A DNA stretch of 64,000 nucleotides from contig NZ_JAEMNX010000001.1 in assembly GCF_016463975.1 (NCBI RefSeq), positions 186,001 to 250,000 on the forward strand, written 5' to 3'. Shown here piece after piece: positions 8,413-17,133 of this stretch (positions are counted from its first letter, which is position 1; each line of letters starts with the position of its first letter). The position numbers were made by a program, and so were the translations under genes. Under the pieces are notes generated by a model, which saw only the letters and a list, made by a program, of their open reading frames with translations, made no database searches and was not told the origin of the DNA. This DNA comes from Marinomonas transparens. GTDB taxonomy: Bacteria > Pseudomonadota > Gammaproteobacteria > Pseudomonadales > Marinomonadaceae.

Positions 8413-9711
8413 ATGAAACTTTCAAAAAAACACCTGATCATAAGTATGATCACATTAGGAATAACTCAGTCCTCTTATGCTTTTGATGGCGATGACGGGG
8501 ACTACTACGTCGCGCCATGGGGCAACGACAACAGCAATGGTTCCATCTACTCTCCGTTTGCCACACTCGATAAAGCACAGTCAAAAGCTTCCCCCGGCGA
8601 TTTGATTTACTTACGAGGCGGCACCTATTGGTTTAATGACAACAACGACGCTGATGGGATCGGTGTGTTGTTTAATAAGAGTGGGACGCAGAACTCTCCA
8701 ATCAAATACTACGCTTACCCGGGTGAAAAACCGGTCTTTGATTTCTCGAATTTCACACCTTACCAACGTATCCGTGGCTTTAGTGTTCGTGCTGACTGGC
8801 TACACTTTAAAGGCATCGAAATTAAAAAAGTCCAACAGGTCATTACTAACGTGAATGAATCTTGGGGAATCCGTATTGAAAACGGTGCTGACCATAACAT
8901 TTTTGAAAACCTCAACCTTCACCACAATGAGGGTCCCGGATTATTTATTGCCGACGGTGGTCATAACCTGGTCCTGAATGTGGACTCTCACCATAACTAT
9001 GACCCGGATCGAGGTGGTGAAAACGCCGATGGTTTTGGCTGTCATTCCAATGATACTGGTAATGTATTCCGCTATTCTCGTGCTTGGGCAAACAGCGATG
9101 ATGGCTTTGACTTCATTCGAGCAAAAGGCGTATGCGTTGTGGAATATTCAATCGCTTTTAATAATGGCTTCATTCCTGATACCACAACGGGAGCGGGCAA
9201 TGGCACCGGCATCAAAGCAGGCGGCTGGGGCTTAGACACCAGTACATTCCCTGAGAATGTGGCTCGTCATATGGTGCGTTTCAACATTTCCTTTGGCAAT
9301 CGCATCAATGGCTTTTATGCCAACCACCATCCAGGTGGTCTCGATTTCATAAACAATACGGCTTTCAATAACCCTTATAATTTCAATATGTTAGCGGACG
9401 TAGGCTCGGCAAACCATTACCTGAGAAACAACGTCGCCTTTGGCTCTGGCACAGCACTCGGCAAGGCCACAACCAGCGAAATCAACTCAGCCTATAACTC
9501 TTGGGACTTATCCGTTCAAGCCGACTCACAGGACTTTCAAAGCGTTGCTACCTCTTTGGCGTCTGCCAACCGGGACAGTAACGGAAACCTACCTAACAAT
9601 GACTTTCTGCGCTTAGTCAGCAACAGCGACTTAATCGATGCAGGCCAGAATGTCGGTTATTCCTATCAAGGCTCAGCGCCGGATTTAGGTGCCTACGAAT
9701 ACCAAGATTAA
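8413..9711 (+). CDS. Secreted pectate lyase, polysaccharide lyase family 9
   Basis: A 432-residue protein with a signal peptide (MKLSKKHLIISMITLGITQSSYA) and a right-handed parallel beta-helix. PL9 features: YYVAPWGNDNSNGSIYSPFATLDKAQ at the N-terminus, the repeated Asn/Asp ladder, ENADGFGCHSNDTGN, WANSDDGFDFIRAKGV (calcium-binding Asp pair) and GTGIKAGGWG, where Lys268 is the candidate catalytic base (Dickeya Pel9A uses a lysine in the equivalent segment). It should cleave polygalacturonate by beta-elimination outside the cytoplasm. An ATG 24 bp upstream (8389) is in frame, but the one used here sits directly at the signal peptide. It is followed by a strong terminator and stands alone. Confidence 0.88.
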   Translation: MKLSKKHLIISMITLGITQSSYAFDGDDGDYYVAPWGNDNSNGSIYSPFATLDKAQSKASPGDLIYLRGGTYWFNDNNDADGIGVLFNKSGTQNSPIKYYAYPGEKPVFDFSNFTPYQRIRGFSVRADWLHFKGIEIKKVQQVITNVNESWGIRIENGADHNIFENLNLHHNEGPGLFIADGGHNLVLNVDSHHNYDPDRGGENADGFGCHSNDTGNVFRYSRAWANSDDGFDFIRAKGVCVVEYSIAFNNGFIPDTTTGAGNGTGIKAGGWGLDTSTFPENVARHMVRFNISFGNRINGFYANHHPGGLDFINNTAFNNPYNFNMLADVGSANHYLRNNVAFGSGTALGKATTSEINSAYNSWDLSVQADSQDFQSVATSLASANRDSNGNLPNNDFLRLVSNSDLIDAGQNVGYSYQGSAPDLGAYEYQD

Positions 9712-9738
9712 TAAAGAGCAGGATACAAGATAGAATAC

Positions 9739-9778
9739 AAAATAACCGCGCACTCTCACTCTCCTGCGCGGTTATTTT
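9739..9778. terminator. Bidirectional intrinsic terminator
   Basis: A perfect 14-bp inverted repeat (AAAATAACCGCGCA / TGCGCGGTTATTTT) with an 11-nt loop lies between the converging PL9 lyase and GlxA-family regulator genes. Confidence 0.85.
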
Positions 9779-9818
9779 GAGCACTCCTTGCTTTTCGAGG
9801 CACGACTAAGACACTCAG

Positions 9819-10808
9819 CTAAGAAGCGCTCCTCCGATAATGGGACGGTGGCGCTGGATGCTTTCTTGCCCAAAGTCTTCGGAACTGTCTTGGATCATCA
9901 AAACCACAACGCTCTGCGACTTCTTCAATCGACAACGCCGAACTCTGCAAAAACTGCATGGCCAAAGCAAGACGCAGTTTGTGTATGTATTCTCGCGTCG
10001 TAATGCCCGTACTTTCTTTAAAGAGACGAACCAAATGGCGTGAGCTGCAATGGGCTATTTCCGCTAAGCTCTCCAAAGACCAATCACGAGCTGGATCAAC
10101 CTGAATCGCATCTTGGACTCGGTGCACACTTTGATGGAAGTGATTACGATTTTCTAACCATGGCGACTGGCTAGGGTCATTCGGTCCGCGACGAGAAAAC
10201 AACACCATATGGCGCGCCACTTGACTGGCATAATGGGCACCAAACTCCTGCTGTATTAAATAAAGCGCCAGATCAATCCCAGCGGTAACACCTGCGCTAC
10301 TATAAAAATCACCGTCTATGGCAAACAATCGATTCGCCAGTACTTTTGCCGCTGGTTCTGCCTCTTGCAGTTCTTCAAGATGCATATGGTGAGTGGTGCA
10401 TTCTTTTCCTGCTAACAAGCCTGCTTTAGCAAACAATAAAGTACCCGCACAAATACTTATATAGCGGCCAATAGAGCCTGCTTGCCCCGCCAACCAACGA
10501 ATCGTTTTTTTGATAGCGGGTGTTGTTAAATCAATACGCTCTCCTGCTAAACCAGTACTGATCACCCAACTATTTTTAGGTAGATGATTCGGTAAAGGGT
10601 CGGCCTGAATATTCAAGCCTAATGTGTTTGGTACTTTCGCCTCTGGACCAATGAAGTGCAGTTCAAATTTGCCCACCTCCTCAGATTCAGCCTCAGCACA
10701 AAAACGATTCGCATATTCAAACGCCTCAGCAGGACCAATGGTATCGAGCAAAACACTATTTGGCAGCATGAGAAAATACACATGAATCGTTGACTGAATG
10801 GCCATCAT
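9819..10808 (-). CDS. GlxA-family transcriptional regulator (DJ-1/PfpI domain plus AraC HTH)
   Basis: About 329 residues from the ATG at 10808. The N-terminal half is a DJ-1/PfpI-type domain (VYFLMLPNSVLLDTIGPAEAFEYAN; ISICAGTLLFAKAGLL with the nucleophile-elbow Cys; TTHHMHLEEL). The C-terminal half is an AraC-type double helix-turn-helix (SLESLAEIAHCSSRHLVRLFKESTG and IEEVAERCGFDDPRQFRRLW). GlxA-type regulators usually control amine or amino-acid catabolism or export. The ATG overlaps the stop of the upstream DMT exporter by 1 bp and is preceded by GGAAG, so the two form a transporter-regulator operon. An upstream in-frame extension to 10904 would run inside the exporter gene and is not favoured. 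Confidence 0.88.
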   Translation of the reverse strand: MMAIQSTIHVYFLMLPNSVLLDTIGPAEAFEYANRFCAEAESEEVGKFELHFIGPEAKVPNTLGLNIQADPLPNHLPKNSWVISTGLAGERIDLTTPAIKKTIRWLAGQAGSIGRYISICAGTLLFAKAGLLAGKECTTHHMHLEELQEAEPAAKVLANRLFAIDGDFYSSAGVTAGIDLALYLIQQEFGAHYASQVARHMVLFSRRGPNDPSQSPWLENRNHFHQSVHRVQDAIQVDPARDWSLESLAEIAHCSSRHLVRLFKESTGITTREYIHKLRLALAMQFLQSSALSIEEVAERCGFDDPRQFRRLWARKHPAPPSHYRRSAS

Positions 10809-11710
10809 TAGACTTCCTTCACCTTCATTGGAATACGATAAAACAGTCGAGCACCAAAGGTATTCATTAATAAACCAAGCAACACGAAACATACCCCAAT
10901 CCATTGTAGTGGTAATAATGTTTCATCAAGAATGACAGCCGCCGCCGTTAGCCCTACAACAGGCACTCCCAAGGTTAATGGTGCGACTTGATTCGCGAAA
11001 TAACGACCCATTAAATACCCCCATAACGAATAACCAAGAATCGTTGCAATTAAAGCAAGGTAAGCTAAGGCCCCAATAGAAGACCAACTGATATTAGTCA
11101 AAGCTGCCAGCATTAGCTCTGGTCCTTCCATAAACCAAGAAGCGATAAAGAAAGGCAAGGGCGGAATCCATGCGCTCCAAATCACCAACTTAATATCCAT
11201 TTGATAACCTTTCTGGCTAAGACGTTTAATCCCAATATTCCCGACAGCCCAACTCGCCGCGGCAAACAAAGTCAAAATAAAACCAACTAGAGTCATATCA
11301 CCGACTCCGGACACCACGGCAATCATGACCAAACCGCCACCAGCCAATACAATTGCCAACACCTGATGTAAACGCACACCCTCTTTTAAAAACACCAAAG
11401 CAAATAACATGGTAAACAAAGCTTGCGATTGCAACACCAAAGAGGCCAACCCGGCAGGCATGCCATTTGCCATCGCCACAAACAAAAAAGCAAACTGCAA
11501 AAAACCAATAGGAAGCGCGTAGGAAAACCACCACCTCAGTGGCACATTGGGACGTTTAACCAACAAACTCCCTATGGCGGCCACAGCTAAAAATCGCAAA
11601 CCACCCAGCAGCAAAGGTGGAACGTCACTAACGCCTACCGAGATGACAACAAAGTTAAGCCCCCACGCCACAATAATAACCAACGCCAGCATACTGTCTT
11701 TAAACGACAT
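10808..11710 (-). CDS. EamA/DMT-superfamily permease
   Basis: About 300 residues with ten predicted hydrophobic segments arranged as two EamA repeats. The N-terminus DSMLALVIIVAWGLNFVVISVG and the mid-protein LVFLKEGVRLHQVLAIVLAGGGLVMI are typical of metabolite exporters of the YdcZ/RhaT-like drug/metabolite group. The start at 11710 has GTGGAAATC upstream; an ATG 12 bp further upstream is possible. It is followed with 1-bp overlap by a GlxA-type regulator, which suggests that the regulator's ligand is the exported compound. The substrate is unknown. Confidence 0.82.
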   Translation of the reverse strand: MSFKDSMLALVIIVAWGLNFVVISVGVSDVPPLLLGGLRFLAVAAIGSLLVKRPNVPLRWWFSYALPIGFLQFAFLFVAMANGMPAGLASLVLQSQALFTMLFALVFLKEGVRLHQVLAIVLAGGGLVMIAVVSGVGDMTLVGFILTLFAAASWAVGNIGIKRLSQKGYQMDIKLVIWSAWIPPLPFFIASWFMEGPELMLAALTNISWSSIGALAYLALIATILGYSLWGYLMGRYFANQVAPLTLGVPVVGLTAAAVILDETLLPLQWIGVCFVLLGLLMNTFGARLFYRIPMKVKEV

Positions 11711-11830
11711 AATGATTTCCACTTATTAGATTAGTAGAATCCACTATATAAAGGTAATTAAAGATAAACGAGGACAGTCAGCAGGGTCAAAAAGGACATA
11801 GATCTAAAGTGAAGTGCTCGGCTTTAAAAT

Positions 11831-11844
11831 AGTAAGCGCTCCCA
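11831..11844. promoter_or_regulatory. Weak operator-like site before the LacI-type gene
   Basis: AGTAAGCGCTCCCA matches the palindromic motif TGATAGCGCTATCA found downstream of the regulator in 9 of 14 positions, including the central AGCGCT. It may mediate autoregulation. Confidence 0.4.
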
Positions 11845-11920
11845 TTAATATTGGCATTAATGATTGTTTTCTGTAGTAAAATAGCAACAATGTGATGCAT
11901 CTTTATGAATGGAATAACGA

Positions 11921-12973
11921 ATGAGCAGTAAAAAAAATAACAACATCTCAAGTCGAAGTATGGGTAGGGTCACCTTATCCGATGTTGCAGAAAAAGCAGG
12001 GGTTAGCCCAATAACCGCCTCAAGGGCGTTGAAAAATCCTCAGCAGGTCTCCGAAAAGCTTAGAACAAAGATCTACGATGCGGTTAATGAACTAGGTTAC
12101 ATTCCAAACCATGCCGCACGGTCATTAGCCTCTTCCGAAACCAAAATTATTTCTGTTATTTTCCCTTCCCTTTCCAATGCGGTATTTCCAGATTTATTAG
12201 ACGGTATTCATGACACCTTAACGCCCGCTGGGTACCGGATCTTACTTGCCAATACGCATTATGAAAGCGATCAAGAAGAAATATTAGTCAGGACCCTACT
12301 TGAACAAAGCCCTGATGGCATCATAGTAACGGGCATCGACCAGAACGAACGCACTCAAAAGTTATTGCTTGGCGCTAAGACCCCTGTTGTACAAATCATG
12401 GAGCTAACCGATTCTCCAATTGATATGAATGTTGGTTTTTCACATTTCCAAGCATCCTATGATTTAGTCCGGCATTTACAAAACGCGGGCTACCAAAAGA
12501 TTGGCTTCATTGGCGCACGCATGGACCCTAGATCTCAACGTCGCATGGAAGGCTACAAACACGCCATGCAAGATAACAATATCAGTAATGACAATTATGT
12601 ATTAACTAGCCAAAGCCATACCTCATTCAAATTGGGAGCCAAGCTCTTTAATCAATTATTTACCCAACACCCTGAATTAGAGGCGATTTGTTTCAGTAAT
12701 GATGACCTTGCTGCTGGCGCTATATTTGAATGCAACAGAAGAGGGATCTCTGTCCCTAAAGACATTTCCATTGCCGGATTTAACGACCTACCCTTTGCAG
12801 AAGAACTGACTCCCCCCCTGACTACGGTTTCTATTCCGCTGTATGAAATGGGTAAAAAAGCGGCTGAGTACCTGCTCCATAAAATTGTGAATCGATCTCA
12901 CCCCACCCCACGCCAACATGATGTCAGTTATAAAATAATCGAACGAAAAAGTACCTATTCTCATTTAACTTAA
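11921..12973 (+). CDS. LacI-family regulator of the tetronate operon
   Basis: A 350-residue LacI/GalR protein. The helix-turn-helix and hinge are visible: VTLSDVAEKAGVSPITASRALKNP at residues 17-40 and YIPNHAARSLAS near residue 65. The periplasmic-binding-protein-like effector domain follows (ISVIFPSLSNAVFPDLLDGI; AICFSNDDLAAGA; ISIAGFNDLPFAE). It is GntR-like within the family. It is encoded immediately upstream of, and in the same direction as, the TRAP/threonate catabolism operon, and palindromes centred on AGCGCT lie both before it and in the gap to the operon. The effector is probably the sugar acid or a pathway intermediate (inference). Confidence 0.9.
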   Translation: MSSKKNNNISSRSMGRVTLSDVAEKAGVSPITASRALKNPQQVSEKLRTKIYDAVNELGYIPNHAARSLASSETKIISVIFPSLSNAVFPDLLDGIHDTLTPAGYRILLANTHYESDQEEILVRTLLEQSPDGIIVTGIDQNERTQKLLLGAKTPVVQIMELTDSPIDMNVGFSHFQASYDLVRHLQNAGYQKIGFIGARMDPRSQRRMEGYKHAMQDNNISNDNYVLTSQSHTSFKLGAKLFNQLFTQHPELEAICFSNDDLAAGAIFECNRRGISVPKDISIAGFNDLPFAEELTPPLTTVSIPLYEMGKKAAEYLLHKIVNRSHPTPRQHDVSYKIIERKSTYSHLT

Positions 12974-13000
12974 CCGAGTTAAAAATTTAAAACTGCCATT

Positions 13001-13014
13001 TGACAGCGCTATCA
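13001..13014. promoter_or_regulatory. Operator-like palindrome 1 upstream of the TRAP operon
   Basis: TGACAGCGCTATCA is a near-perfect palindrome with the AGCGCT centre typical of LacI-family operators. It recurs 45 bp downstream. Confidence 0.6.
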
Positions 13015-13045
13015 TTTATGGTAATCTTAGAAAATGGTCGCTATT

Positions 13046-13059
13046 TGATAGCGCTACCA
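13046..13059. promoter_or_regulatory. Operator-like palindrome 2 upstream of the TRAP operon
   Basis: TGATAGCGCTACCA is the second copy of the palindrome, about 45 bp (four helical turns) centre to centre from the first and about 46 bp before the DctP start, consistent with repression by the adjacent LacI-type protein. Confidence 0.6.
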
Positions 13060-13105
13060 AAAGATCATTATCTGTCTTCCAACAACAATTAAAAAAGGAA
13101 TAATC

Positions 13106-14149
13106 ATGCTTTCTTTCATATCAAAAAAGAACCTCACTGTCGTCGCTCTTTCTACCGCCGTGCTTTCAACTTCCTCAGGCCTATATGCTGCCGATGCAAA
13201 ATACAAATGGACTTTCCAAAGCGGAGCGCAAGCTGGCGATAGCTTTTTCGCCATCCAACAAGAGTGGGCTGAACGTGTCGGTGTTATGAGCCAAGGTGAG
13301 GTCGATATTGATCTGGTTCCTGTTAACTCGGTTGTCGCCTACAACGAAACCCTTGATGCCGTTGGTGCGGGGATTCTGCAAGGTCACATTGCTGACCCTT
13401 CTTACTTCAGTGGTAAAGATCCTGCCTTTGCTATGCTAGGCAATCTTGTGGGTGCTTGGAGTAGCCCCTATCAGATGTTTGGATTCATGGAATATGGTGG
13501 CGGTAAAGAAGCCTATAACAAATTGGTTAACCCTTACGGCTTACAATTTATCGGTGCCGCATCAACCGGTGTTGAGTCTTTTGTATCAAAAGTACCGATC
13601 CGCAGTGTTGAAGACTTTAAAGGCGTAAAAATGCGTGCTCCTGAAGGCATGGTGCAAGAAGTATTTGCCTCCATCAAGGCAGCCCCTGTGAACTTACCGG
13701 GCTCTGAAGTTTATACCGCTTTAGATAAAGGCGTTATTGATGCGGCAGACTACAGCGTCTTCTCCACAAACCAAGCACAAGGCTTACATAAGTTCGCCAA
13801 ATACCCGCTTTTCCCAGGTTTTCATTCAATGCCAACCCTTGCTGTGTCAATGAATAAAAACACATGGGACGACTTACCTCCTTCGTTAAAAGAAATACTG
13901 TCTGTTTCCGTACGCGAGTTCGGCTACGACATGGTACAGCGCCTTGAAATGCTCGATAAAAAAGCCGTTGTTGAAGCGAAGAAAGACGCGTCGATAGAAA
14001 TCATCAACTGGTCGGATGAAGAGCGTGCGAAGTTCCGTGGTATTGCTCAGAAGCAATGGAAAAAATGGGCAGAAAGATCGCCTATGGCCAACGAAGTCTA
14101 CACTAAAGTATCGGCTTACCTAATAAGCCAAGACCTGCTAGCGAAATAA
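13106..14149 (+). CDS. TRAP transporter solute-binding protein (DctP type)
   Basis: A 347-residue periplasmic receptor with a signal peptide ending near SSGLYAADA. The DctP fold is recognisable: YKWTFQSGAQAGDSFFAIQQEWAERV, DLVPVNSVVAYNETLDAVGAGILQ, and VPIRSVEDFKGVKMRAPEGM with the conserved arginine that binds the ligand carboxylate. The gene context indicates that it delivers a four-carbon sugar acid such as L-threonate or D-erythronate to the DctQM permease encoded next. The start has AAAAAAGGAATAATC upstream. A hairpin follows the gene, which often raises the level of the binding-protein mRNA relative to the permease. Confidence 0.9.
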   Translation: MLSFISKKNLTVVALSTAVLSTSSGLYAADAKYKWTFQSGAQAGDSFFAIQQEWAERVGVMSQGEVDIDLVPVNSVVAYNETLDAVGAGILQGHIADPSYFSGKDPAFAMLGNLVGAWSSPYQMFGFMEYGGGKEAYNKLVNPYGLQFIGAASTGVESFVSKVPIRSVEDFKGVKMRAPEGMVQEVFASIKAAPVNLPGSEVYTALDKGVIDAADYSVFSTNQAQGLHKFAKYPLFPGFHSMPTLAVSMNKNTWDDLPPSLKEILSVSVREFGYDMVQRLEMLDKKAVVEAKKDASIEIINWSDEERAKFRGIAQKQWKKWAERSPMANEVYTKVSAYLISQDLLAK

Positions 14150-14163
14150 TCGTTTTCTTGGAC

Positions 14164-14240
14164 TGAAGCGAGGAGCAAGCAAGGCGCTTTTACCTCTATA
14201 AGAGGTAAGCAGACAGCCTTTCTTCCTCCTCACTGCTTTC
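14164..14240 (+). promoter_or_regulatory. Intra-operon stem-loop between DctP and DctQ genes
   Basis: A perfect inner hairpin (TACCTCT/AGAGGTA at 14191-14207, extended to GCTT...AAGC) sits within a larger imperfect inverted repeat. There is no T-tract, so partial termination or mRNA protection is more likely than full termination. Confidence 0.5.
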
Positions 14241-14265
14241 TATCCAATTCTCTCAGGATACTACG

Positions 14266-14841
14266 ATGAATAATAACGAAAAGACCAACACGTCAGTAGA
14301 AGACACCGCTGTCGTTACCTTAGATCACCTCAATGACATTCAATTTAATAATGCATTAGATCTTTGGGTGGATAGGTTAGGAGGTTATGTTTCCTACCTA
14401 TTTTTAATCAGTGTTGGCATCAGTTTCTACGAAATCATCAGCCGCTATTTCTTTGACGCCCCAACGATCTGGGTGCATGAGTCAACCACCATGATATGTG
14501 CTCTATGCATGGCTTATGGCGGCTCATATTGTCTGGCTAGAAATACGCACATCAGCATCAAGATGCTGTACGACGCTGTCGGTGATCGAGGCCGACATTT
14601 TTTAGATATATTAAATGGCCTGCTATCCGTTTTCTTTTGTTCTCTCATTGCTTATGCCGGTTACATCATGACTCACAAGGCACTGTTCACACCCTCTGGC
14701 ATGTTTCGCTTAGAAACCTCAGGTTCTGCTTGGAATCCCATTACACCCGCCATTGTGAAAACGGGGTTATTTGTGATCCTCGTCTTAATGACGGTACAAA
14801 GCATCATTCGATTAATCCAAGCCATTAAAAAAGCGAGATAA
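14266..14841 (+). CDS. TRAP transporter small permease (DctQ type)
   Basis: A 191-residue membrane protein with four hydrophobic helices after a cytoplasmic N-terminus of about 40 residues. The family signature is present: YEIISRYFFDAPTIWVHESTTMICALCMAYGGSYCLARNTHISI, i.e. the R-Y-x-F-x-x-P-x-x-W-x-x-E segment and the H-I motif. It pairs with the large permease encoded 2 bp downstream to make the sodium-dependent importer. The N-terminal extension is a little longer than usual but there is no better start; CAGGATACTACG precedes the ATG. Confidence 0.9.
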   Translation: MNNNEKTNTSVEDTAVVTLDHLNDIQFNNALDLWVDRLGGYVSYLFLISVGISFYEIISRYFFDAPTIWVHESTTMICALCMAYGGSYCLARNTHISIKMLYDAVGDRGRHFLDILNGLLSVFFCSLIAYAGYIMTHKALFTPSGMFRLETSGSAWNPITPAIVKTGLFVILVLMTVQSIIRLIQAIKKAR

Positions 14842-14843
14842 GT

Positions 14844-16172
14844 ATGTTTGAACTATCGCAAATAGGCATCGAAGCTGCATCTTATCTGATGATTGGCTCT
14901 ATTTTATTATTACTCGTTACTGGACTACCACTCGCTTTCGTTACTGGCTTGGTCGCGCTTGTTTTTGCTCTCGGTTGGTTCGGGCCTATGGCCATTCCCC
15001 TAGTCACCACACGTATATACAGTTTTGTGAATGAATACGTGCTCATTTCCATTCCCATGTTTGTATTAATGGCCTCGATTCTTGATAGGTCGGGCATCGC
15101 CAAAGATTTATACAACACGCTGCGTATGTTTGCTGGCCGTTTACCCGGCGGCGTCGCGGTACAAACTCTGTTTGTGGCGGTGTTTCTTGCTGCCATGTCG
15201 GGCATTATTGGTGGCGAAATCATTCTTCTAGGATTGTTGGCTTTGCCTCAGATGTTACGACTGGGCTATAACCAACGCCTCTCTATCGGCACAGTATGCG
15301 CAGGGGGTTCTTTAGGTACCATGGTGCCACCTAGTATTGTGCTCATTATTTATGGTTTAACCGCTAACGTTTCAATTAGTGAGTTGTTTCTCGCGTCTGT
15401 TATTCCTGCCTCGTTATTAGCGTCACTCTATATTGCCTACATCCTAATACGCTGTTTCTTAGACCCGAAAATGGGGCCACCAGCACCAAAAGATGAATTG
15501 GATATTCCTTTTTCAGAAAAAGCATCGCAGCTAAAAAGCATTATATTGCCTGTTCTTGTGGCGGTATGGGTGCTCGGCAGTATTTATGCAGGCATTGCCT
15601 CGGTAACAGAAGCCGCTTGCATGGGTGTGGTAGGTGTCATTATTTCAACCATTGTCCGCCGCGAGCTGACTTTCTCAATGATGAAAGCAAGCTTAAAGCA
15701 AACGCTCAACACCTGCGGAATGATCATCTGGATTGGTATAGGTGCAAGCGCTTTAGTGGGTGTATACAACTTAATGGGGGGCAACCGTTTTATTCAGTCC
15801 GTCATTTTGGGGCTAGACATTGCGCCTATTTTCATTGTCCTGATCATGATGGCTATTTTAATCGTGCTTGGATTGTTCATGGATTGGATAGGCATTGCCT
15901 TACTGACCATGCCCATTTTTGTGCCTATTATTATTGCGCTGGACTACAACCCTATTTGGTTTGGTATTTTGTTCTCCATGAATATGCAGATTTCTTATCT
16001 CAGCCCGCCATTTGGACCCGCGGCTTTTTACCTGAAAAGTGTCGCACCACCACACATCACCCTAAAAGAAATTTTCCTTTCTCTGTGGCCTTTTATTTTA
16101 TTGCAAATTTCGGCTCTTGGTTTGGTCATGGCGTTTCCTAGCATCGCTCTGTGGTTACCAGGCCTCAATTAA
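14844..16172 (+). CDS. TRAP transporter large permease (DctM type)
   Basis: A 442-residue protein with about 12 hydrophobic segments and typical DctM blocks: LVTGLPLAFVTGLVAL, ISIPMFVLMASILDRSGIAKDLYN, LPGGVAVQTLFVAVFLAAMSGI, CAGGSLGTMVPPSIVLIIYG and LGLFMDWIGIALLTMPIFVPI. It forms the Na+-coupled translocation subunit of the operon's importer. It starts 2 bp after the DctQ stop and is followed 45 bp later by the threonate dehydrogenase gene, placing uptake and catabolism in one transcript. Confidence 0.93.
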   Translation: MFELSQIGIEAASYLMIGSILLLLVTGLPLAFVTGLVALVFALGWFGPMAIPLVTTRIYSFVNEYVLISIPMFVLMASILDRSGIAKDLYNTLRMFAGRLPGGVAVQTLFVAVFLAAMSGIIGGEIILLGLLALPQMLRLGYNQRLSIGTVCAGGSLGTMVPPSIVLIIYGLTANVSISELFLASVIPASLLASLYIAYILIRCFLDPKMGPPAPKDELDIPFSEKASQLKSIILPVLVAVWVLGSIYAGIASVTEAACMGVVGVIISTIVRRELTFSMMKASLKQTLNTCGMIIWIGIGASALVGVYNLMGGNRFIQSVILGLDIAPIFIVLIMMAILIVLGLFMDWIGIALLTMPIFVPIIIALDYNPIWFGILFSMNMQISYLSPPFGPAAFYLKSVAPPHITLKEIFLSLWPFILLQISALGLVMAFPSIALWLPGLN

Positions 16173-16217
16173 CACACTAGGTCATGTCCAAATTCTTAAC
16201 TTTATAGGTAATTATTT

Positions 16218-17123
16218 ATGTCTAATTCTACGTCTGTTTTTTCTGTTATTGGTTTAGGTTCTATGGGAATGGGGGCCGCTAAGTCTGCCGTGTCAGCAGG
16301 GTTAACCACCTATGGTTTTGACCTCAACCCAACAGCCATGAGTGCTTTTAAAGAGCATGGCGGCATGGCTCCAGCCACCCTTCTAGAGGCGACCAAGGAT
16401 GCCGATGCGATCCTACTCATGCTGGTGAATTCAAATCAATGTGATCAAGTACTATTCGGCGAACAAGGCATTGCCACCTCACTTAAACCCAATACGGTCA
16501 TTATCTTAGGCAGCACGACATCGGCAAGCTATGCAAAAACGCTTAACGAAAAATTGCAAGCCATGGGTCTAAGAATGATTGATGCGCCAGTTAGCGGTGG
16601 TGCAGCGAAAGCGAATACTGGCGAATTATCTATTATGGCGTCAGGCCCAGAACAGGCTTTTGCAGACTGCCAACCGCTTTTTGATGCCATTGCAGCAAAA
16701 CTATACAGAGTAAGTGACACCGTTGGTGGTGGCGCCTCTGTAAAAATGATTAATCAACTGCTTGCTGGTGTTCATATTGCGGCCGCTGCAGAAGCTATGG
16801 CGTTGGGGCTAAAAGCAGGGCTAGATCCAGAGATGGTCTATGAAATCATTTCAAACAGCGCAGGCTCATCTTGGATGTTCCAAAACCGTGTGCCAAAGAT
16901 TTTATCCGGCGATTACACACCAAATAGTATGGTCGATATTTTTGTGAAGGACTTAGGCATTGTGCTTGATGCAGGCAAAGAGTTTAAATTTCCTTTGCCT
17001 ATTTCAGCAAGCGCTCATCAACAATTCTTGTCCGCTAGCGCAGCAGGTTATGGCCAAGAGGACGATTCAGCCGTCATCAAAGTCTACCCAGGCATAAACC
17101 TGCCAACGACCAAAAGCAAATAA
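16218..17123 (+). CDS. ltnD: L-threonate 2-dehydrogenase
   Basis: A 301-residue beta-hydroxyacid dehydrogenase. It has the Rossmann motif GLGSMGMGAAKSAVSAG at residues 12-28, with Asp (FDLNP) after the fold, which favours NAD, DAPVSGGAAKANTGELSIM near residue 120, and the catalytic-lysine block ASVKMINQLLAGVHIAAA. Within the family it is assigned as LtnD because it directly precedes otnK, otnC and otnI homologues; that four-gene set converts L-threonate through 2-oxotetronate to dihydroxyacetone phosphate. Alternative C-2-specific sugar-acid substrates (for example D-erythronate epimers) cannot be excluded from sequence. Confidence 0.87.
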   Translation: MSNSTSVFSVIGLGSMGMGAAKSAVSAGLTTYGFDLNPTAMSAFKEHGGMAPATLLEATKDADAILLMLVNSNQCDQVLFGEQGIATSLKPNTVIILGSTTSASYAKTLNEKLQAMGLRMIDAPVSGGAAKANTGELSIMASGPEQAFADCQPLFDAIAAKLYRVSDTVGGGASVKMINQLLAGVHIAAAAEAMALGLKAGLDPEMVYEIISNSAGSSWMFQNRVPKILSGDYTPNSMVDIFVKDLGIVLDAGKEFKFPLPISASAHQQFLSASAAGYGQEDDSAVIKVYPGINLPTTKSK

Positions 17124-17133
17124 GGAGATAGTT

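Noticed and set aside
15566-16141. 191-codon frame on the plus strand within the DctM gene
   Set aside because: It is a shadow frame overlapping a clearly assigned TRAP permease and has no recognisable protein features.
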